A stretch of 9,786 nucleotides of DNA. It comes from CAISIP01 sp963974265 (lineage in GTDB: Bacteria; Pseudomonadota; Gammaproteobacteria; Burkholderiales; Burkholderiaceae_C). Positions 6,591-9,786 of this stretch are shown in pieces; position 1 is the stretch's first letter; the number at the start of each line of letters is the position of its first letter. Below the pieces are notes generated by a model. That model searched no databases. It was not told the origin of the DNA and saw only the letters and a program-made list of their open reading frames with translations. The DNA lies in the NCBI GenBank assembly GCA_963974265.1, contig CAXBDR010000171.1, positions 1-9,786 of the forward strand. The letters are read 5' to 3'. Made by a program: the position numbers and the translations under genes.

Positions 6591-6695
6591 CTACTCCTTG
6601 GTGTGCCTGCGCGCCCGGTTGCGGGCGTGGCCCGTGGCCTGGTTCGGCAAGCGGTTGTCGGTGGGGGCATGCCGGGGCATGCGGGGCTCGTGCAT
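6591..6695 (-). CDS. Possible 34-residue basic ORF between cydB and cydX
   Basis: An ATG at 6695, four bases after the cydB stop, opens 34 codons ending in a TAG (6593-6591) just before the cydX start. The last two sense codons (AAG GAG) are the cydX ribosome site. The product would start MHEPRMPRHAP and contain seven arginines and four histidines, with no membrane segment. Thirty-three of 34 codons end in G or C, as in real genes here. Against it, the base composition is high in G+C anyway, the only nearby ribosome-like bases (GAGG) sit too close to the ATG, and I recognise no family. It could be a small protein, a translation-coupling relay from cydB to cydX, or chance. Confidence 0.3.
   Translation of the reverse strand: MHEPRMPRHAPTDNRLPNQATGHARNRARRHTKE
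6610..6629 (-). other. Short hairpin upstream of cydX
   Basis: CGCCCG (6612-6617) and CGGGCG (6622-6627) form a perfect 6-bp stem around GTTG. One G-T and one C-G pair can extend it to 8 bp (6610-6629). In the transcript it would end about 11 bases before the cydX ribosome site. There is no T-tract. It could affect mRNA decay or translation between cydB and cydX. Confidence 0.3.
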
Positions 6696-6699
6696 GGCC

Positions 6700-7842
6700 T
6701 CAGTACGCCGTGTGGTCATTGGCCTGGATCTGCGCCACCGTGACCTTGCCGCGCATGACGCGGTAGGCCCACGAGGTGTAGACCACGATCAGCGGCATGA
6801 AGATCAGCGTGGCCCAGAACATCAGGCCCAGCGTCAGGTGGCTGGACACGCTGTCCCATACCGTCAGGCTGGCGTCGGGCATGGTCGACGAAGGCATGAC
6901 GAAGGGGAACATCGCCGCGCCCGCGGTGCCGATGACGCCGACGATGGCCAGCGCCGAGGCCACGAAGGCACTGAGCGTATGGCGCGCGTGCACCAGCACC
7001 GCTGCCAATAGCGCGCCGAAAATACCCAACGCGGGCAGCAGCCACAAGGCCGGCAGCTTGCCATAGTTCAGCCACCAGCCGTCGGCACTGCGCTCGACGG
7101 TCTTGGACAGTGGGTCGGCAACGGCGTTGGGGTCGATCACCGACGTGATGACGAAACCCTCGATGGAGCCGAAACGCAGCCACAACCCGGCACCGACGAA
7201 CGCCGCCACCATGGCCAGCGCGGCGATCGTGGCGCCGGTCGCGGCGCGTTGCTGTATCACCCCTTCGGTGCGGTGGGCCAGGTACATGCCGCCGTGCATG
7301 GTCAGCATGGTGCTGGCGACGACGCCGGCAAGCAGTGCGAAAGGGTTCAGCAGTTGCCAGAAGCTGCCGGTGTAGGTGGAGACCAGGTAGTCGTCGAACC
7401 CGAACGGAACGCCTTGCAGCAGGTTGCCAAAAGCCACGCCGAAAATCAGCGGCGGCACGGCACCGCCGACGAACAGGCCCCAGTCCCAGGTGCTGCGCCA
7501 GCGCGGATCCTGGATCTTGCTGCGGTAGTCGAATCCCACCGGGCGGAAGAACAGCGCCCACAACACCGCCATCATGGCCCAGTAGAAGCCGCTGAAGGCG
7601 GTGGCATAGACCAGCGGCCAGGCCGCAAAGATGGCGCCGCCGCCGGTGATGAACCAGACCTGGTTGCCGTCCCAGTGCGGCCCGACCGTGTTGATGACGA
7701 CACGGCGCTCGGTGTCGCTGCGCCCGACAAAGGGCAACAGCGTGCCAACACCCATGTCGTGGCCATCCATGATGGCGAACCCGACCAGCAGCACGCCCAC
7801 GAGCAGCCACCAGATCAGCTTGTAGGTTTCATAGTCGAACAT
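6700..7842 (-). CDS. cydB: Cytochrome bd quinol oxidase subunit II
   Basis: This 380-residue integral membrane protein is nearly the same length as Escherichia coli CydB (379) and aligns to it along its whole length from memory. It starts MFDYETYKLIWWLLVGVLLVGFA and ends HTAY, against HSLY in E. coli. Conserved features include MDGHDMGVG (25-33), PHWDGNQVW (55-63) with D58, a residue placed on a proton path in E. coli, and FRPVGFDYRSKI. Near the C-terminus comes AAMFPFVMPSSTMPDASLT. CydB supports CydA in reducing oxygen to water with ubiquinol electrons. Multiple membrane helices are evident. AAGGAG (7851-7856) lies 8 bases before the ATG. The gene starts 15 bases after the cydA stop, in the same operon. 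I see no damage. Confidence 0.98.
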   Translation of the reverse strand: MFDYETYKLIWWLLVGVLLVGFAIMDGHDMGVGTLLPFVGRSDTERRVVINTVGPHWDGNQVWFITGGGAIFAAWPLVYATAFSGFYWAMMAVLWALFFRPVGFDYRSKIQDPRWRSTWDWGLFVGGAVPPLIFGVAFGNLLQGVPFGFDDYLVSTYTGSFWQLLNPFALLAGVVASTMLTMHGGMYLAHRTEGVIQQRAATGATIAALAMVAAFVGAGLWLRFGSIEGFVITSVIDPNAVADPLSKTVERSADGWWLNYGKLPALWLLPALGIFGALLAAVLVHARHTLSAFVASALAIVGVIGTAGAAMFPFVMPSSTMPDASLTVWDSVSSHLTLGLMFWATLIFMPLIVVYTSWAYRVMRGKVTVAQIQANDHTAY

Positions 7843-7857
7843 GATGTGCGCTCCTTC

Positions 7858-9432
7858 TCAAGCCCGTGCCGGTGCACCGTGGTGCGCGACTTCGTGCGAA
7901 TACCGCCCGGTGCCCAGGCTGCCCGGTCCCTGGCGTGCGAACTTGACCATCAGGTAGACCTCGACCACCAACAGCACGGTGTAGAAGCCGACGAAGCCGG
8001 CCAGCGAGCCGTACAAGCTGCCCACGCTCAGCGTCGATACGCTCAGGTGGGTCGGCAACACACCGTAGATGGTCCAGGGCTGGCGGCCGTATTCGGCGAC
8101 GAACCAGCCGAGTTCGCAGGCGATCCAGGGTGCCGGCAGCATCCACAATGCGGCCTTGAGCAGCCACGGCTTGTGCATGCAGTCGGTCTTGAGCGTGCTC
8201 CAGAAGGCCAGCGTGAACAGCAGCAACATCGCAAAACCCAGGCCCACCATGACGCGGAAGGCCCAGAACATCGGCGTGACCCGTGGCACCGTGCTGTCGA
8301 CCGCCTTCTGGATCATCTCCGGCGTGGCCTGGCGCACGTCGGTGGTGTATTTGCGCAATAGCAGCCCGAAACCCAGGTCCGCCTTGTGGCGCTCGAACAC
8401 CTGTTTCGCCACCGGATCTTCACGGTGCTTGCGCAGCGTCTCGAGCGCGGTCACCGCAACGATGCCGTTGATGATGCGTTCGCGGTTCTTCTCCTTGATC
8501 TCGCGGATGCCCGGAATCTCCTTGCTGATCGAGCGCGTGCCGATCAGGCCCATGACCCAGGGGATCTCGACTTCCCAGTCGTTCTTCTGCTCGGCCTCGT
8601 TGATGCCGGCGATCAGCTTGAGGCCGGCCGGTGCGGGTTCGGTCTCCCACATCGCCTCGAGCGCGGCCATCTTGGTCTGCTGCGCCTCGCCCACCGTGTA
8701 ACCCGATTCGTCGCCCAGCACGATGACGCTGAGCACCGAGGCCAGGCCGAACGCGGCCGCGACCCGGAAGCTGCGCTTGGCGAATTCGACGTTGCGTCCC
8801 TTGAGCAGGTACCAGCTGGAGATGGACAACACGAACATCGCACCGGTCACATAGCCGGCCGATACGGTGTGCACGAACTTGGCCTGCGCGTCCGGGTTGA
8901 ACACCACGGCCCAGAAATCGGTCATCTCCATGCGCATGGTCTGGTAGCTGAACTCGGCGCCCACCGGGTTCTGCATCCAGCCGTTGGCGATCAGGATCCA
9001 CAAGGCCGACAGGTTGGTGCCGATGGCCATCAGCGTCGTCACCATCAGGTGCTGCGTGCGGCTGAGCCGGTCCCAGCCGAAGAAGAACAGGCCGATGAAG
9101 GTCGACTCCAGGAAAAACGCCATCAGGCCCTCGATGGCCAGTGGCGCGCCGAAGATGTCGCCGACGTAGTGCGAGTAGTAGGCCCAGTTGGTGCCGAACT
9201 GGAATTCCAGCGTGATGCCGGTCGTCACGCCGAGCGCGAAGTTGATGCCGAACAGCTTGCCCCAGAAGCGGGTCATGTCCTTCCAGATCACATTGCCGGT
9301 CATCACGTAGACCGACTCCATGATGACCAGCAACCACACCAAGCCGATCGTCAGCGGCACGAACAGGAAGTGGTACATCGCCGTGGCAGCGAACTGCAGG
9401 CGCGAGAGATCGACGAGTTGTTCCGAGATCAC
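7858..9432 (-). CDS. cydA: Cytochrome bd quinol oxidase subunit I, long Q-loop type
   Basis: This 524-residue catalytic subunit of cytochrome bd oxidises quinol and reduces oxygen at haems b558, b595 and d. All key residues lie two positions later than in Escherichia coli: H21 (E. coli H19), E101 and E109 (E99, E107), H188 (H186), R393 and M395 (R391, M393). The Q-loop residues K254 and E259 match K252 and E257. The periplasmic Q-loop (about 240-385) includes the C-terminal extension EIPGIREIKEKNRERIING, placing it in the long (L) subfamily like E. coli bd-I. The start is a GTG: VISEQLVDLSRLQFAATAMYHF matches the family N-terminus, with GGAG 7 bases upstream. Reading further up to 9633 would add 67 arginine-rich residues unlike the family. 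The GTG overlaps the cydP stop (GTGA). Confidence 0.98.
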   Translation of the reverse strand: MISEQLVDLSRLQFAATAMYHFLFVPLTIGLVWLLVIMESVYVMTGNVIWKDMTRFWGKLFGINFALGVTTGITLEFQFGTNWAYYSHYVGDIFGAPLAIEGLMAFFLESTFIGLFFFGWDRLSRTQHLMVTTLMAIGTNLSALWILIANGWMQNPVGAEFSYQTMRMEMTDFWAVVFNPDAQAKFVHTVSAGYVTGAMFVLSISSWYLLKGRNVEFAKRSFRVAAAFGLASVLSVIVLGDESGYTVGEAQQTKMAALEAMWETEPAPAGLKLIAGINEAEQKNDWEVEIPWVMGLIGTRSISKEIPGIREIKEKNRERIINGIVAVTALETLRKHREDPVAKQVFERHKADLGFGLLLRKYTTDVRQATPEMIQKAVDSTVPRVTPMFWAFRVMVGLGFAMLLLFTLAFWSTLKTDCMHKPWLLKAALWMLPAPWIACELGWFVAEYGRQPWTIYGVLPTHLSVSTLSVGSLYGSLAGFVGFYTVLLVVEVYLMVKFARQGPGSLGTGRYSHEVAHHGAPARA

Positions 9433-9605
9433 GGTGTTGCTCCAGTGGCGGCAGAGGTGATGCCCAGTTGCTGTGCCGATTGCTCGGCATCCACCTGGAC
9501 ATGGTGGTCGCGCACGAACACCCACCACAAGGCGGTCAGGACCACCAGCTTCACGATCACGGCAATGACCAGATGGCGTAGCAGGCGGCGTTCGTCGTGC
9601 GTCAT
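9429..9605 (-). CDS. cydP: Cytochrome bd oxidase putative small subunit CydP
   Basis: This 58-residue protein has a short charged N-terminus (MTHDERRLLRH), one membrane helix (about residues 11-31, HLVIAVIVKLVVLTALWWVF) and then VRDHHVQVD. The helix with a WWVF end followed by a VRD-type motif, just upstream of cydA, fits the small protein family named CydP, found with cydAB in Pseudomonas, Neisseria and betaproteobacteria. Its detailed role is not settled; it is taken as an accessory subunit of the oxidase. The stop (9431-9429) overlaps the cydA GTG, so the two should be translated together. A stop codon lies just upstream in frame, so the ATG at 9605 is the first possible ATG. Its ribosome site is weak. 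It is the first gene of the operon. Confidence 0.85.
   Translation of the reverse strand: MTHDERRLLRHLVIAVIVKLVVLTALWWVFVRDHHVQVDAEQSAQQLGITSAATGATP
9440..9443 (-). promoter_or_regulatory. Ribosome binding site deciding the cydA GTG start
   Basis: GGAG on the minus strand lies 7 bases before the GTG at 9432. It falls inside the last codons of cydP. It supports the GTG start over any upstream ATG in the same frame. Confidence 0.7.
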
Positions 9606-9786
9606 GCCAACGGATCAGCACGATCCGTGCCATCTCGGCCCGACATGAAAAGTCCTTGATGGACAGGCACTTGCGCGTGCGATCGGGGTTGCCATCCAGT
9701 CCGTGGCAGTGTCACTGACTGCCGTCTTGGCAGAGACTGTCAGTACCGTGGCTGGCCAGGGGTTGCCGACGGGCTCAAGCCAGGCC
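9606..9786 (-). promoter_or_regulatory. Leader region of the cyd operon with a cluster of dyads
   Basis: This 181-base non-coding stretch lies before cydP and should contain the operon promoter. Between 9705 and 9744 several dyads overlap. CAGTG-T-CACTG (9707-9717) is a perfect palindrome. ACTG-T-CAGT (9736-9744) is another, centred 28 bases away. ACTGAC (9714-9719) and GTCAGT (9739-9744) can pair around TGCC/GGCA. These could be operators or an mRNA or terminator-like hairpin without a T-tract. I found no full FNR/Anr box (TTGAT-N4-ATCAA) and no clear -35/-10 pair. Confidence 0.4.

Noticed and set aside
6467..6670. A longer form of YbgE starting at 6670
   Set aside because: The extra residues lie out of frame over cydX and are Arg-rich. 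The ATGA overlap marks the natural start.
9433..9633. An N-terminal extension of CydA up to the ATG at 9633
   Set aside because: The 67 added residues are arginine-rich and unlike the family. The GTG start has a ribosome site and matches the usual N-terminus, and the region encodes CydP in another frame.
8386..9648. A 420-codon plus-strand frame antisense to cydA
   Set aside because: The opposite strand is CydA with all catalytic residues, and the plus frame shows no recognisable family.
9650..9670. A possible FNR/Anr site around CTTGATGGACAGG
   Set aside because: Only the TTGAT half-site is present; the expected ATCAA second half is missing.

Overview
This is a high-G+C window from a Gram-negative bacterium, most likely a betaproteobacterium of the order Burkholderiales. 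The evidence is a Bug-type solute receptor with a Sec signal, a CydP/CydX-type cytochrome bd operon, and strong G/C preference at third codon positions. Almost every gene is on the minus strand, so the functional order runs from the right end to the left. I saw no phage, CRISPR array, tRNA, rRNA or complete insertion sequence.

Right part (about 9786 to 5912): a cytochrome bd quinol oxidase operon in the order cydP-cydA-cydB-(possible 34-codon ORF)-cydX-ybgE. cydP and cydA overlap by four bases (GTGA), and so do cydX and ybgE (ATGA). cydA and cydB are 15 bases apart. All key haem and quinone residues of CydA are present with a constant +2 offset from Escherichia coli numbering, so the oxidase should work. 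Ten bases after ybgE lies the wreck of a flavoprotein gene: a dinucleotide-binding N-terminus joined out of frame to a C-terminal tail.

Middle part (5738 to 3282): an MFS_3-type exporter with a C-terminal ABM-like ferredoxin-fold domain, followed by a CDP-alcohol phosphatidyltransferase, probably phosphatidylserine synthase.

Left part (3281 to 1): after a 198-base gap carrying two tandem 13-bp repeats comes a two-gene unit. It holds a large metallophosphoesterase with an unidentified, barrel-like C-terminal half. Its stop codon overlaps the start of a Bug-family periplasmic solute receptor (ATGA). The far left holds a possible convergent proline-rich reading frame, an inverted repeat between the convergent ends, and a perfect operator-like palindrome.

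The cyd genes together make a high-affinity terminal oxidase. The MFS, pssA and phosphoesterase/receptor genes have no evident functional link to it. The least explained parts are the phosphoesterase fusion with its coupled receptor, the tandem repeats in front of it, and the tiny ORF between cydB and cydX.
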